Shown piece after piece: positions 48,934-58,829 of a DNA stretch of 64,000 bases. Origin of the DNA: Flavimobilis rhizosphaerae (GTDB lineage: Bacteria; Actinomycetota; Actinomycetes; Actinomycetales; Cellulomonadaceae). The position numbers and the translations under genes were made by a program. The stretch spans positions 310,001 through 374,000 of the forward strand of contig NZ_JACZDF010000002.1 in assembly GCF_014852685.1 (NCBI RefSeq). Direction: 5' to 3'. The notes beneath the pieces are model-generated. The model had not been told where the DNA came from. It was given only the letters and a program-made list of their open reading frames with translations, and ran no database searches. Every line of letters starts with the position of its first letter. Positions within the stretch are counted from its first letter, which is position 1.

Positions 48934-49230
48934 GTGTCGGTCCCCATCAAGCCGCTCGAGGACAAGATCGTCATCAAGGCGATCGAGGCTGAGACGACCA
49001 CCGCCTCCGGTCTCTACATCCCGGACACCGCCAAGGAGAAGCCGCAGGAGGGCGAGGTCCTCGCTGTCGGCCCCGGCCGTGTCGACGACAAGGGCAACCG
49101 CATCCCGCTCGACGTCGCCGTGGGTGACAAGGTCATCTACTCGAAGTACGGCGGCACCGAGGTCAAGTACGCGGGCGAGGAGTACCTCGTCCTCTCCGTG
49201 CGCGACATCCTCGCCGTCGTCGCCGGCTGA
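48934..49230 (+). CDS. groES: Co-chaperonin GroES
   Basis: Heptameric lid of the GroEL chamber. It has 98 residues: [20 protein letters not shown], the mobile loop region around [20 protein letters not shown] and the terminal [16 protein letters not shown] at 48934 follows AAGGGGAGGTCCGAC. It is a single-gene unit: a terminator follows and no groEL is adjacent, so GroEL must be encoded elsewhere. Confidence 0.97.
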   Translation: MSVPIKPLEDKIVIKAIEAETTTASGLYIPDTAKEKPQEGEVLAVGPGRVDDKGNRIPLDVAVGDKVIYSKYGGTEVKYAGEEYLVLSVRDILAVVAG

Positions 49231-49250
49231 CCCCAGCCCAGCGACGCACC

Positions 49251-49285
49251 GGACCCCGTCGCCCCCTCGTGGGGCGGCGGGGTCC
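49251..49285 (+). terminator. terminator after groES
   Basis: A 15-bp stem GGACCCCGTCGCCCC / GGGGCGGCGGGGTCC (one G-U-type mismatch) with loop CTCGT, starting 20 bases after the stop. Confidence 0.8.
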
Positions 49286-49330
49286 CGTCGTCTCCGGACA
49301 ATCTGTTCGTGCCGAGGGCGAGTGGACCGG

Positions 49331-49336
49331 TAGCGT
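49331..49336 (+). promoter_or_regulatory. -10 box of the GNAT acetyltransferase (leaderless)
   Basis: TAGCGT, then CCTGGC (6 bases), then ATG at 49343. Confidence 0.5.
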
Positions 49337-49342
49337 CCTGGC

Positions 49343-50005
49343 ATGACGACGACACTGCTCACCGAGGCCTGGCCCGTCGCCGCCCTGCGCGTCACCGAGG
49401 GGGACCTCGAGCTGCGTTTCGCGGACGACGACCTGCTCCTGCAGCTTGCGGACCTCGCCGTCCGAGGCGTGCACGCGCCGGACGCCATGCCGTTCCTCGT
49501 CCCGTGGACGCAAGGCGACCCTGCTGCGGTCCGACACGGCTTCCTCGCGTACCACTGGGGTGCGCGCGCCGGCCTCTCGCCAGACGCGTGGAACATCGAG
49601 CTCGCCGTGCTCGTCGGTGGTGAGCCCGTCGGCATGCAGTCGGTCTTCGCGCGCAGTTTCCCGGTCCGCCGCACCGTCGAGACGGGATCGTGGCTCGGCC
49701 TCGAGCACCAGGGTCGCGGGATCGGCACGCGCATGCGGCGCGCAGTCGTCCACCTGGCGTTCGTCGGTCTCGGGGCCCACGACGTCACCTCGGAGGCCTT
49801 CGCCGACAACCCTCGCTCGCAGCGCGTGAGCCAGAAGGTCGGGTACACGCCGAACGGTGCGCATCGCACGTCCCGCGGCGAGGAGGCCGTCGAGGCACAG
49901 CGCTACCGACTCACCCACGCATCGTGGCTCGCGTCCGAGCGTCCTGAGGTCACGATCCACGGGATCGAGGGCGTGCGCCGACAGCTCGGGGTCCCGCCCG
50001 GGTGA
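49343..50005 (+). CDS. GNAT-family N-acetyltransferase
   Basis: It has 220 residues of RimJ/RimL-like type. The acetyl-CoA-binding segment is EHQGRGIGTRMRRAVVHLAF, followed by TSEAFADNPRSQRVSQKVGY, which is the typical N-x-x-S motif near the catalytic end. The substrate is unknown. It lies between groES and whiB with its own promoter and terminator. Confidence 0.82.
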   Translation: MTTTLLTEAWPVAALRVTEGDLELRFADDDLLLQLADLAVRGVHAPDAMPFLVPWTQGDPAAVRHGFLAYHWGARAGLSPDAWNIELAVLVGGEPVGMQSVFARSFPVRRTVETGSWLGLEHQGRGIGTRMRRAVVHLAFVGLGAHDVTSEAFADNPRSQRVSQKVGYTPNGAHRTSRGEEAVEAQRYRLTHASWLASERPEVTIHGIEGVRRQLGVPPG

Positions 50006-50056
50006 TGTCCGGTGACGTCAGTGCTCTGCTCTGGCGCCGCAGACCTCCTCCGGACG

Positions 50057-50097
50057 CAGCGAACCCCGCACCCTTCCGCGGGGTGCGGGGTTCGCTG
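50057..50097 (+). terminator. bidirectional terminator, GNAT / whiB
   Basis: A perfect 17-bp stem (CAGCGAACCCCGCACCC / GGGTGCGGGGTTCGCTG) with a 7-base loop, between convergent genes. Confidence 0.8.
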
Positions 50098-50107
50098 GTG
50101 CGACGTG

Positions 50108-50401
50108 TCAGACGGCCTGCGCGCGGCGCGGGTCCGCGAGGATCGCGGCACGGTCGTCCTCGGAGAGGCCGCCCCAGACGCCGTACGGCTCGCGGATGCG
50201 GAGCGCCTGCTCACGGCACTGCTGGAGCACCGGGCACGAGTGGCAGATGGCCTTGGCCGCCTCCGCACGCCGACGGCGTGCGCTGCCGCGCTCACCCTCG
50301 GGGTGGAAGAAGAGGGTGTCGTCAGCGTCGCGGCAGCTGCCCTGGTACTGCCACTCCCACAGGTCCATCACAGGGCCAGGAAGACGAGAGATCTCAGTCA
50401 T
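50108..50401 (-). CDS. WhiB-family iron-sulfur transcription factor
   Basis: It has 97 residues. The four cluster cysteines are C23, C53, C56 and C62 (CHSCPVLQQC), followed by the GVWGG turn (EPYGVWGGLSEDDR). HPEGERGSARRRR and the overall layout are closest to the WhiB/WhiB2 (WhmD) type involved in septation and division, with a basic tail. ATG 50401 is chosen because GGAGGAG lies 8 bases upstream on the minus strand; the longer in-frame ATG at 50491 would begin at the promoter itself. Confidence 0.93.
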   Translation of the reverse strand: MTEISRLPGPVMDLWEWQYQGSCRDADDTLFFHPEGERGSARRRRAEAAKAICHSCPVLQQCREQALRIREPYGVWGGLSEDDRAAILADPRRAQAV

Positions 50402-50493
50402 GGTCAGTAGCTCCTCCGTTGCGGGCCGCCGAGGCGACCGGTCCCCTCCGCACGTTGGTATCCCTCCCCCTCGGAGGCCCGTGCGCTGCATGA

Positions 50494-50522
50494 ACGCTAC
50501 AACTTGGTCAGAAGTTGTTCAA
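50494..50522 (-). promoter_or_regulatory. whiB promoter with inverted repeat filling the spacer
   Basis: On the minus strand: TTGAAC (50517-50522), a 17-base spacer, TAGCGT (50494-50499). The spacer is made of the dyad CAACTT-N6-AAGTTG (50500-50517). This is where MerR-type regulators and some others bind. The transcription start would be near 50487, giving a leader of about 85 bases. Confidence 0.7.
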
Positions 50523-50664
50523 GTCCTGTCCGGTGCAACGTTTCGAGAGTGGGATGCGCCGACGAATCGCGTCAGCGATCGGGGGGTGGCGCGGTTCGGG
50601 CGTCCGGCACGTGCGGCAGATCGCAAGCGCTCGGCCCCGGTTGGCGCGGTTGCGCGACCCTGGG

Positions 50665-50670
50665 CAGAAT
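50665..50670 (+). promoter_or_regulatory. -10 box of the MerR/B12-fold regulator (leaderless)
   Basis: TTGGCG (50641-50646), 18 bases, CAGAAT (50665-50670), then CGAGCC and the ATG at 50677. Confidence 0.5.
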
Positions 50671-50676
50671 CGAGCC

Positions 50677-51759
50677 ATGACCAGTGAGCGAGACGTCGCC
50701 GACGACGCCGTGGACGTCCCCGACGCGCCCGTCGAGCTCGCTGCCGTCCGCGCAGCCAAGCCCGGCGTCGCCGTCGCCGTCGTCGCCAAGCGCCTCGGTG
50801 TCGCCCCGGCGACGCTGCGAACGTGGGACCGTCGCTACGGGCTCGGCCCCTCCGAGCGGTCCGCCGGCTCCCACCGCCGCTACACCCGCGACGACGTCCT
50901 GCGCCTCCTCGTCATGCAGCGGCTGACGATCGAGGGTGTCGCGCCTGCGGACGCGGCCCGTGCTGCTCTCGAGGCCGACCTCGAGGTCGAACGGGCGAAC
51001 CGAGACCGCGCAGTCATCGAGCAGGAGGAGGCGCGGCGCCGCGCCTCGCAGTCCGGCGCCTCCACGGGTCCTGAGCCGCGAGTCGTCCACTTCGCGCCAC
51101 GCTCCGACGCGACCCCCGCCCAGGTCGGGCCGTCCGACGTCGTCGAGGCCGCGCTCACCTTCGACGAGGACCGCCTCACGCAGATCCTCACGATCGGGCC
51201 GACGGACGACATCCTCGTGTGGTGGACGAACCTCGTCGTTCCCGCGCTCGCGAAGCTCTCCGAGCGCACGGTGCTCGCGAAGCCGGGGGAGTCCTTCCTG
51301 CCGCCGCTCGTCGCCGCAGCCCTGCGGGCGCTCCGCGCGCGGCAGGTCGCGCACGAGACCGAGTTCGGCACGCCGCACCCGAGCCAGATGCGTCGCATCG
51401 TCCTCGTCTTCATCCCCCCGGGCGAGCCGCACCCGCTCGCCGCGCACACGCTCGCGTCGGCCCTCACGGCGCGCGGCGTCATGGCGCGCGTCGTCGTCGG
51501 GCGCACCGACCCGCACCGCGTCCAGGAGATCGTCGCGATGGTCCGCCCCGTGGCCGTCGCCCTCGTCGCGCTCAGTTCGTCGCCGGACCTCGGCATCGTC
51601 GAGACCGTCTACGCGAACGAGCCCGAGCTGCCGATCTTCGTCGGCCTCGCTGACGACGCGACTGCGGCGAACGTTCCCCTCGCGCCCAACGTCCAGCGGG
51701 TTCGTTCGTTCTCCGGGCTCTTCTACGAGGTCCAGGCGTTCGCCTCACGTCTGTCCTGA
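50677..51759 (+). CDS. MerR-family regulator with cobalamin-binding-like domain
   Basis: It has 360 residues. The winged-helix MerR HTH lies at about residues 30-90 (VAVVAKRLGVAPATLRTWDRRYG, then SHRRYTRDDVLRL). A helical segment follows, and the C-terminal third resembles a B12-binding Rossmann domain (RIVLVFIPPGEPHPLAAHTLA...VALVALSS). The canonical DxHxxG is replaced by ExHxxA with the His kept, as in CarH/LitR-type light sensors where Glu and His are used. Whether it binds cobalamin is unknown. It faces whiB across 275 bases. Confidence 0.82.
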   Translation: MTSERDVADDAVDVPDAPVELAAVRAAKPGVAVAVVAKRLGVAPATLRTWDRRYGLGPSERSAGSHRRYTRDDVLRLLVMQRLTIEGVAPADAARAALEADLEVERANRDRAVIEQEEARRRASQSGASTGPEPRVVHFAPRSDATPAQVGPSDVVEAALTFDEDRLTQILTIGPTDDILVWWTNLVVPALAKLSERTVLAKPGESFLPPLVAAALRALRARQVAHETEFGTPHPSQMRRIVLVFIPPGEPHPLAAHTLASALTARGVMARVVVGRTDPHRVQEIVAMVRPVAVALVALSSSPDLGIVETVYANEPELPIFVGLADDATAANVPLAPNVQRVRSFSGLFYEVQAFASRLS

Positions 51760-53358
<1,599 letters not shown>

Positions 53359-53383
53359 TGCGCCTTCCGCACGCGGGACGCAC

Positions 53384-54304
53384 GTGAGTCGGCGCGGCCG
53401 GCGCCCGCCGCCCCTGCCCGTGCGGGACGGGTTGAACCCCACGCGCCTCGCGCTGCCGCGCGAGGAGGCGTGGGGTTCGCTCGTCTCCTACCTCGAGGCA
53501 CGCTTCCCCGCCGACGCCGCGCGGCTGCGTGAGCAGGTCGCGGCGGGTGAGGTCGTCGACGAGCTCGGGCGACCCTTTGCGCTCGACTCCCCGTACCCCG
53601 CGGGCGGGCTCGCCTACCTCTACCGTGACGTCGCTCCCGAGGCACGCGTGCCGTTCGAGGTCGAGGTCCTCCACCGGGACGACGACCTCGTCGTCGTCGA
53701 CAAGCCGCACTTCCTCGCGGTGACGCCGCGCGGAGCCTGGGTGACAGAGACGGTGCTCGTGCGGCTGCGCCGAGCGCTCGACCTGCCGGCGCTCTCGCCG
53801 GCGCACAGGCTCGACCGGCCGACTGCGGGCGTGCTCGTCCTCACGACACGGCCCGAGGTGCGCGGTGCGTACCAGGAGCTCTTCGCGCGGCGCGCGGTCG
53901 AGAAGGTCTACGAGGCCGTCGTGACGCTGCCTGCGGGGCTCGAGCTGCCGACGACGGTGCGTTCGCGCATCGTCAAGCAGCACGGTGTTCACCAGGCACG
54001 GACCGTGCCGGGGGAGGTCAACGCGATCACGCACGTGACGCTGCAGCGTGAGCTGCCCGGCGGGCGTGCGCTCGTCGGGCTGCGACCCGAGACCGGACGC
54101 ACCCATCAGCTGCGCGTGCACCTGGCAGGGCTTGGCGCACCGATCGTCGGCGACGACCTCTACCCCGTCGAGCGTGAGGTCGCGCCTGACGACTACTCCG
54201 CCCCGCTGCAGCTCCTCGCGCGCTCGATCGCGTTCGACGACCCGCTCACGGGGGAGCGGCGGGAGTTCGCGTCGCGGCGGACCCTCGACGCGACGGGCGA
54301 CTGA
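53384..54304 (+). CDS. RluA-family pseudouridine synthase
   Basis: It has 306 residues. The catalytic motif [13 protein letters not shown] carries the Asp nucleophile; [11 protein letters not shown] and [24 protein letters not shown] are the other RluA-family blocks. An S4 domain is not apparent. The N-terminal about 90 residues ([30 protein letters not shown]) are typical of the RluA-like group found in actinobacteria. The RNA target is unknown. GTG start 25 bases after guaB. Confidence 0.9.
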   Translation: MSRRGRRPPPLPVRDGLNPTRLALPREEAWGSLVSYLEARFPADAARLREQVAAGEVVDELGRPFALDSPYPAGGLAYLYRDVAPEARVPFEVEVLHRDDDLVVVDKPHFLAVTPRGAWVTETVLVRLRRALDLPALSPAHRLDRPTAGVLVLTTRPEVRGAYQELFARRAVEKVYEAVVTLPAGLELPTTVRSRIVKQHGVHQARTVPGEVNAITHVTLQRELPGGRALVGLRPETGRTHQLRVHLAGLGAPIVGDDLYPVEREVAPDDYSAPLQLLARSIAFDDPLTGERREFASRRTLDATGD

Positions 54305-54310
54305 CCGCGG

Positions 54311-55075
54311 TCAGCCCAGGTGCGACGGCACGTCGAAGCCCGCGTCCTCGAGCGCCGCGTCGAAGTCCCACGCCTCGGACGACCGCACCTGGGCGTCGTC
54401 GTGCTCGACCCAGACGTCGACGATCGTCGGCTCGGCCGGGCCTCCCTGCCCGGGGCCCGCGTGCACGATCTGGTACCACGGCGTGCCGCCAGCCTGCTCG
54501 ACGAACGCGCCGAACGTCGCGGCGTCGACGAAGAGGCGCGGGTGCTCCGGACGGTCGCGGAGCGACGACTCGAACTCGGAGGTGATCGACCGGACGTGCA
54601 CCGTCCGCGGCGCAGCGTCACCATCGTCCGCGAGATCCGGGACGAGCAGCGTCACCGGTCCGTCGAGACCGGCCGTCACCGCGACCGGGCCGTCCTCGGA
54701 GAACGCCGGATCGAAGAACGCGGCTGCGTCGTCCGTGACGCCCTGGACCTCCCACGTGCGGCCCTCGGTGTCGGTCAGGGGGACGGGGAACCTGTAGCGA
54801 ACCGACCACCTGGCGGGGGTCCGGCCTGCGTCGCGGTACGTGTCACGGAGGATGTCGGGGTCCCCGATGCGCAGGGGGCCCGCCCCGTCGGGGTGATCGC
54901 TGTTGCGTGCGCCGATCTCGTAGCTGATCCGCAGGCCGCCGAGCACACCGTCGGGCGTCGTGGTCTCGTCGCTCTGCCCCACGTTGAACGAGAACGAGCA
55001 TGCCGATAGCGCGGTGGCCACGACGGCGACGGCAGCGACGGCACGCAGGCGGCGGAGAGGCATGAGCGGTTTCAT
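54311..55075 (-). CDS. predicted secreted lipoprotein of unknown function
   Basis: It has 254 residues. The N-terminal signal peptide (MKPLMPLRRLRAVAAVAVV) ends in the lipobox LSAC with lipidated Cys26, so the mature protein should sit on the outer face of the membrane. The rest shows no domain I recognise; it is rich in Asp and contains DGVLGGLRISYEIGARNSDH. It is convergent with the pseudouridine synthase, with a 6-base gap. Confidence 0.75.
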   Translation of the reverse strand: MKPLMPLRRLRAVAAVAVVATALSACSFSFNVGQSDETTTPDGVLGGLRISYEIGARNSDHPDGAGPLRIGDPDILRDTYRDAGRTPARWSVRYRFPVPLTDTEGRTWEVQGVTDDAAAFFDPAFSEDGPVAVTAGLDGPVTLLVPDLADDGDAAPRTVHVRSITSEFESSLRDRPEHPRLFVDAATFGAFVEQAGGTPWYQIVHAGPGQGGPAEPTIVDVWVEHDDAQVRSSEAWDFDAALEDAGFDVPSHLG

Positions 55076-55181
55076 CGTCCGTCCCGTCCGGATCGTGGTG
55101 AGGTGCTCACATGCTACGGACGTGCGCCGAGCAGGGACAAGGGGCGTCGTGTCCCGGGGCGCCGTGCGGCGCCGGCTCGGC

Positions 55182-55187
55182 TAGCGT
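55182..55187 (+). promoter_or_regulatory. -10 box of the GPP34-like gene (leaderless)
   Basis: TAGCGT, seven bases, then GTG at 55195. Confidence 0.45.
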
Positions 55188-55194
55188 GCGTGCT

Positions 55195-56022
55195 GTGATC
55201 CCCGCCGAGCTCGTGCCGCTGCTGCTCGTCGATGAGGCCACCGGTCGCGTCGAGCGGACGATGCTCGACGTCGAACGCATGACGTCGGCGGCCGTGCTCG
55301 TCGACCTCGTCGCACGCGACGCGCTGCGCGTCGTCCTCGAGCCGCACGGGCGCCCGATCGTCCTCGCGGGGGACGTCGTCGCGACGGGGGACGAGCTGCT
55401 CGACACCGCCGCGTCCCGCGTGCGCGTGGACGTCCCGCTCGTCCCCGCGGACGCGATCCGAGCGATCGACCCGCTCGGACTGTCGGAGACTCCCGGTGGG
55501 CTCGACGGGTCGCTCGTCCAGGTCATCGGGACCCGGCTCGCCGCGCTCGGCCTCGTCGGCCGGCCCGACGTCGCGAAGACCGTGGTGACGACGCTCAAGC
55601 CGCTCGGCTGGACGTCGACCGACCCGACCCGGCCCGCACGGCACCGCGCCGACCTGACCGCCACCGTGATGTCGGGCCGCGCCCCGACGCTCTTCGAACG
55701 GATCCTCCTCGTCGCGCTGTGGTCGGGCCGGGCCGAGGGGCTTCTCGCGGGGGACGGCGTTCCGGCGGAGCTCGTCGAGGCACGCGTGGCCGCGCTCGTC
55801 GGCAACGACCCGGTCGCGGTGCAGCTGCGCTGGTGCTTCGAGCAGGAGCAAGCACTCCCGTGGGACGACGCTCACTACCGGCTCGTCCTCGGCGGGCGTG
55901 GCTACTCGCAGATGCGCTACCGCGGGCTGCTCGTCGGGCCGCAGGTCACGCCGTACCCTGTGCGGCCGGGCGCGCCCCGTCCGGAGGGACCGCGGCTGAC
56001 GGGTTGGCCCGGCACGGACTGA
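55195..56022 (+). CDS. GPP34 (GOLPH3-like) family protein
   Basis: It has 275 residues. MIPAELVPLLLVDEATGRV, SAAVLVDLVARDALRVV and the long central helices (TLFERILLVALWSGRAEGLL, VAALVGNDPVAVQLRWCFEQE in two blocks) resemble the bacterial GPP34 family related to eukaryotic GOLPH3, a phosphoinositide-binding Golgi protein. Bacterial members are common in actinobacteria but largely uncharacterised. No membrane segments. Confidence 0.7.
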   Translation: MIPAELVPLLLVDEATGRVERTMLDVERMTSAAVLVDLVARDALRVVLEPHGRPIVLAGDVVATGDELLDTAASRVRVDVPLVPADAIRAIDPLGLSETPGGLDGSLVQVIGTRLAALGLVGRPDVAKTVVTTLKPLGWTSTDPTRPARHRADLTATVMSGRAPTLFERILLVALWSGRAEGLLAGDGVPAELVEARVAALVGNDPVAVQLRWCFEQEQALPWDDAHYRLVLGGRGYSQMRYRGLLVGPQVTPYPVRPGAPRPEGPRLTGWPGTD

Positions 56023-56056
56023 CCTTCCCGGCTTGCGCCGGGCGACGGGGACCGCG

Positions 56057-56062
56057 CACGCT
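56057..56062 (+). promoter_or_regulatory. -10-like box of the methyltransferase (leaderless)
   Basis: CACGCT, six bases, then ATG at 56069. It is a weak match (first base C), but the spacing equals that of its neighbours. Confidence 0.35.
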
Positions 56063-56068
56063 GACGCC

Positions 56069-56719
56069 ATGAGCGATGCACACGGACACGGCTCCGACGA
56101 GCGGCCGCCCGCCGAGTTCTGGGAGCAGATGTACGCCGAGAGCGGCCGCCGGTGGTCGGGCAGGGTCAATGCGTCGACGGCGGACGTCGTGCGCGGGCTC
56201 GCACCGGGCCGTTCGCTCGACCTCGGCTGCGGCGAGGGTGGCGACGTCCTGTGGTGCGCACGCGAGGGGTGGGACGCGGTGGGCGTCGACATCTCGCCGA
56301 CGGCCGTGCAGCGCGGCACGGAGGCGGCGGCCGCCGAGGGGCTGGGCGACCGGGCGCGGTTCGTCGTCGGGGACCTCACGACGTGGCAGCCCGACGGGCA
56401 GGTCGACCTCGTCACCGCGAGTTTTCTCCAGTCGCCTGTCGAGCTCTCACGCGGGGAGATCTTCCGACGGTTCGCGTCGTACCTCGCGCCTGGCGGGCGG
56501 CTCGTCGTCGTCGCGCACGCCGCCCCGCCGCCGTGGATGTCGGCCGATCACGCGGGCCACGCGGAGTTCCCGACGCCTGCCTCGGAGCTCGCGGAGATCC
56601 GGCTCGACGGCGAGGGCTGGACGGTCGAGGTCGCCGAGGTGCGCCGGCGCGCGGCCGTCGGGCCGGATGGCACGCACGCCGAGCTCGACGACTCGGTCGT
56701 CGTGCTGCGGCGGGGGTGA
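56069..56719 (+). CDS. class I SAM-dependent methyltransferase
   Basis: It has 216 residues. FWEQMYAESGRRWSGRVN at the start and the SAM-binding GRSLDLGCGEGGDVLWCAREGW with VDISPTAV follow the pattern of small cytosolic methyltransferases related to the tellurite-resistance/thiopurine group. No substrate can be assigned. It is tail to tail with the SGNH hydrolase gene. Confidence 0.85.
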   Translation: MSDAHGHGSDERPPAEFWEQMYAESGRRWSGRVNASTADVVRGLAPGRSLDLGCGEGGDVLWCAREGWDAVGVDISPTAVQRGTEAAAAEGLGDRARFVVGDLTTWQPDGQVDLVTASFLQSPVELSRGEIFRRFASYLAPGGRLVVVAHAAPPPWMSADHAGHAEFPTPASELAEIRLDGEGWTVEVAEVRRRAAVGPDGTHAELDDSVVVLRRG

Positions 56720-56790
56720 GGGCACCCCTCCACGAGGTTCCGGTGCCGCGGACGGGAGCGGGCCCCTGATCCGCGGGGCGGTTGCTGTGC

Positions 56791-57945
56791 TCAGCTCGTG
56801 AACGGGCCGTGCGTGAAGACGTGCTGCGCGAAGCGTTCGCCGATGAAGCGGTGCGTCTCGGCGTCGGGGTGGAGCGCGTCGCGCAGCGGGTGGGCGGCCT
56901 CGTCGGCGGCGCCGTAGAGCGTGAGGCCGTCGAGCAGGAAGAGGTGCGGGTCGGCGGCCTGCCGCTCGGCGACGAGGCGCGCGGTCTCGGTGCGGATCGA
57001 CTCGAGGGTGAGCCGACCGGCGGGGACCTCGGCGGGGTCCCCCGTCGCCATGAACGCGAGCCGGCCCTCGGCGATCGCCTCGGTGTCGAAGGCTCCGGGG
57101 CCGGGGGTGGCCTCGTGGATGCGGCAGTGGAGGGGTGTGACGACGAGCAGAGGTGTGCTCGGATGGCCGTCGCGGATCGTGTCGAGGAAGCCGTGCAGGC
57201 CCGCGCGGAAGGCACGAAGCCGCATGAGGTCGGAGTTGACGAGGTTGATCCCGAGAGCCACCGAAAGAAGGTCCGCAGGGGTGTCGCGCATGACGCGGGC
57301 GACGAACGGGTCGAGCAGGGCGGCGCCGCCAAACCCGAGGTTCTGCAGCTCGACGCCGCCGAGCCGTGCCGCGACCGCGGGCCACGTGCCCGTCGGGCGG
57401 GCCGCGTTGGAGCCCTGGCTGATCGACGAGCCGTGGTGCAGCCAGCGACGGCCCACGAGGGGAGACTCGGTGACGGGTGCGTCTGCGGTGACCTCGATGA
57501 TCTCGAGCGTCTCGTTGTGGGGCAGCCAGATCTCGACGTCCTTGACCCGCGTAGGCAGACCGTCGAACGTCGCGACGAGGTCGTCGCCCGGGATGACTGT
57601 CGGCTGGCCTGTCACCATGTCGAGCTCGGTCGTCGTGCCGCCCGACGTGCGCGTGCGTCTGACGACCTCCCCGTCGACGACGAGGTCGATCGAGCCGTCG
57701 GGCCGCGCGGGGGCGCCCGCGTAGGTGACGCGCGTGCGGTGGGCCGTGAGCGTCACCGACGTCGCCGCGGTGCGCAGGGCGATACGCACGCCCGCGCCCT
57801 GGGCCTCGACCATCGACAGCTGGGGGTCTGCCGCCTGCGCGAGCGCCCACGCAGGCAGGCGGTGCGGCGCGACGCCGCGCGCGGTCGGCTCGAGGCGCAG
57901 GACACCACGGACGAAGGCGGGCGTGAGCGGAACGCCGGCGGTCAT
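56791..57945 (-). CDS. SGNH/GDSL-family hydrolase
   Basis: It has 384 residues. The N-terminal about 165 residues look like a beta-sandwich accessory domain (LRLEPTARGVAPHRLPAWA, DGSIDLVVDGEVV). The SGNH core follows: HHGSSISQGSNA (Ser nucleophile), LGFGG (Gly), GINLVNSD (Asn) and DALHPDAETHRFIGERF with the Asp-His pair. No signal peptide, so it is likely cytosolic. Substrate unknown; an esterase or deacetylase is plausible. The ATG overlaps the exonuclease stop (ATGA). Confidence 0.8.
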   Translation of the reverse strand: MTAGVPLTPAFVRGVLRLEPTARGVAPHRLPAWALAQAADPQLSMVEAQGAGVRIALRTAATSVTLTAHRTRVTYAGAPARPDGSIDLVVDGEVVRRTRTSGGTTTELDMVTGQPTVIPGDDLVATFDGLPTRVKDVEIWLPHNETLEIIEVTADAPVTESPLVGRRWLHHGSSISQGSNAARPTGTWPAVAARLGGVELQNLGFGGAALLDPFVARVMRDTPADLLSVALGINLVNSDLMRLRAFRAGLHGFLDTIRDGHPSTPLLVVTPLHCRIHEATPGPGAFDTEAIAEGRLAFMATGDPAEVPAGRLTLESIRTETARLVAERQAADPHLFLLDGLTLYGAADEAAHPLRDALHPDAETHRFIGERFAQHVFTHGPFTS

Positions 57946-58691
57946 CGTGCGTCGACCAGCCACTCGAGGCCCGCGCCGGGGCCGTCGAGCCCCTTGGACG
58001 TGCGCCACGCGTTGAAGCTTGCAGCCCACTCGCGGTGCGCCTCCTGCTGGAAGCCATGGAGGTCCGCGAGGGACATCTCGGCGAGCCCAGGATGACGCTC
58101 GACCATCGCGGCGAGGACGTCGAGGGTCGCGATGACGTCGACGTCCGCGGTGTGGAGGTCGACCGCGTCGTCGATGCCGTAGACGCCGCACAGGTCGACG
58201 AGCTTGCGCTTGCCCTTGCGCCACCTGTCGATCTTGCGGTCGATGACGAGGGGGTCGATGACGCCGACGACGGGGCCGCCGAGCCGGTCGGTGAGCGTCG
58301 GGAGCCCGTGGCGGACGAGCTCGGCCTCGAGGATCGAGACGTCGAACGTCGCGTTGAACGCGACGAGGGGAACTCCTGCGCGCAGGTCGGCGGCGATACG
58401 TGCCGCGATCTCCTCGAGCGCGACCCACGGCGAGACGCCGTGCTCGCGCGCATGCTCGGTCGTGATGCCGTGGATCGCAGACGCGGCCTCGGGGATCGGC
58501 ACACCCGGGTCGATGAGCCACGTGTCGACCGTCGTCCCCCGCAAGGGGTCGCGGCGCACGAGCGCCGCCGTGACGATCCTGTCGGAGGACGTGCTCACGC
58601 CCGTCGTCTCGGTGTCGAAGCCGAGCAGGGGGCCGGAGGCCCACGAGTCGGAGAAGAGGTCGGGTGCTGCGTCGCGGTTCACATCAGTCAT
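57942..58691 (-). CDS. DEDDh 3'-5' exonuclease (DNA polymerase III epsilon-like)
   Basis: It has 249 residues. Exo I GFDTETTG, Exo II FNATFDVSIL and Exo III HTADVDVIATLDV supply the four acidic residues plus the catalytic His. AIHGIT is also typical. It is a stand-alone exonuclease, not fused to a polymerase. ATG 58691 (MTDVNRDAAPDLF) is preferred; an upstream ATG at 58763 would add 24 residues. Translationally coupled to the SGNH hydrolase. Confidence 0.87.
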   Translation of the reverse strand: MTDVNRDAAPDLFSDSWASGPLLGFDTETTGVSTSSDRIVTAALVRRDPLRGTTVDTWLIDPGVPIPEAASAIHGITTEHAREHGVSPWVALEEIAARIAADLRAGVPLVAFNATFDVSILEAELVRHGLPTLTDRLGGPVVGVIDPLVIDRKIDRWRKGKRKLVDLCGVYGIDDAVDLHTADVDVIATLDVLAAMVERHPGLAEMSLADLHGFQQEAHREWAASFNAWRTSKGLDGPGAGLEWLVDAR

Positions 58692-58829
58692 GATCGCCCG
58701 TTCGTCGTCGGTCCTGAGCGTGGTGCTCACGCTCGGGACGATCCTCGCAGGTGCCTCCGACATTCGGCGCGGCCCCGCCCGGACCGTCGGGCAGAGAATC
58801 TGCGCGCAGGGGCGAGGAACTTCACAGCC

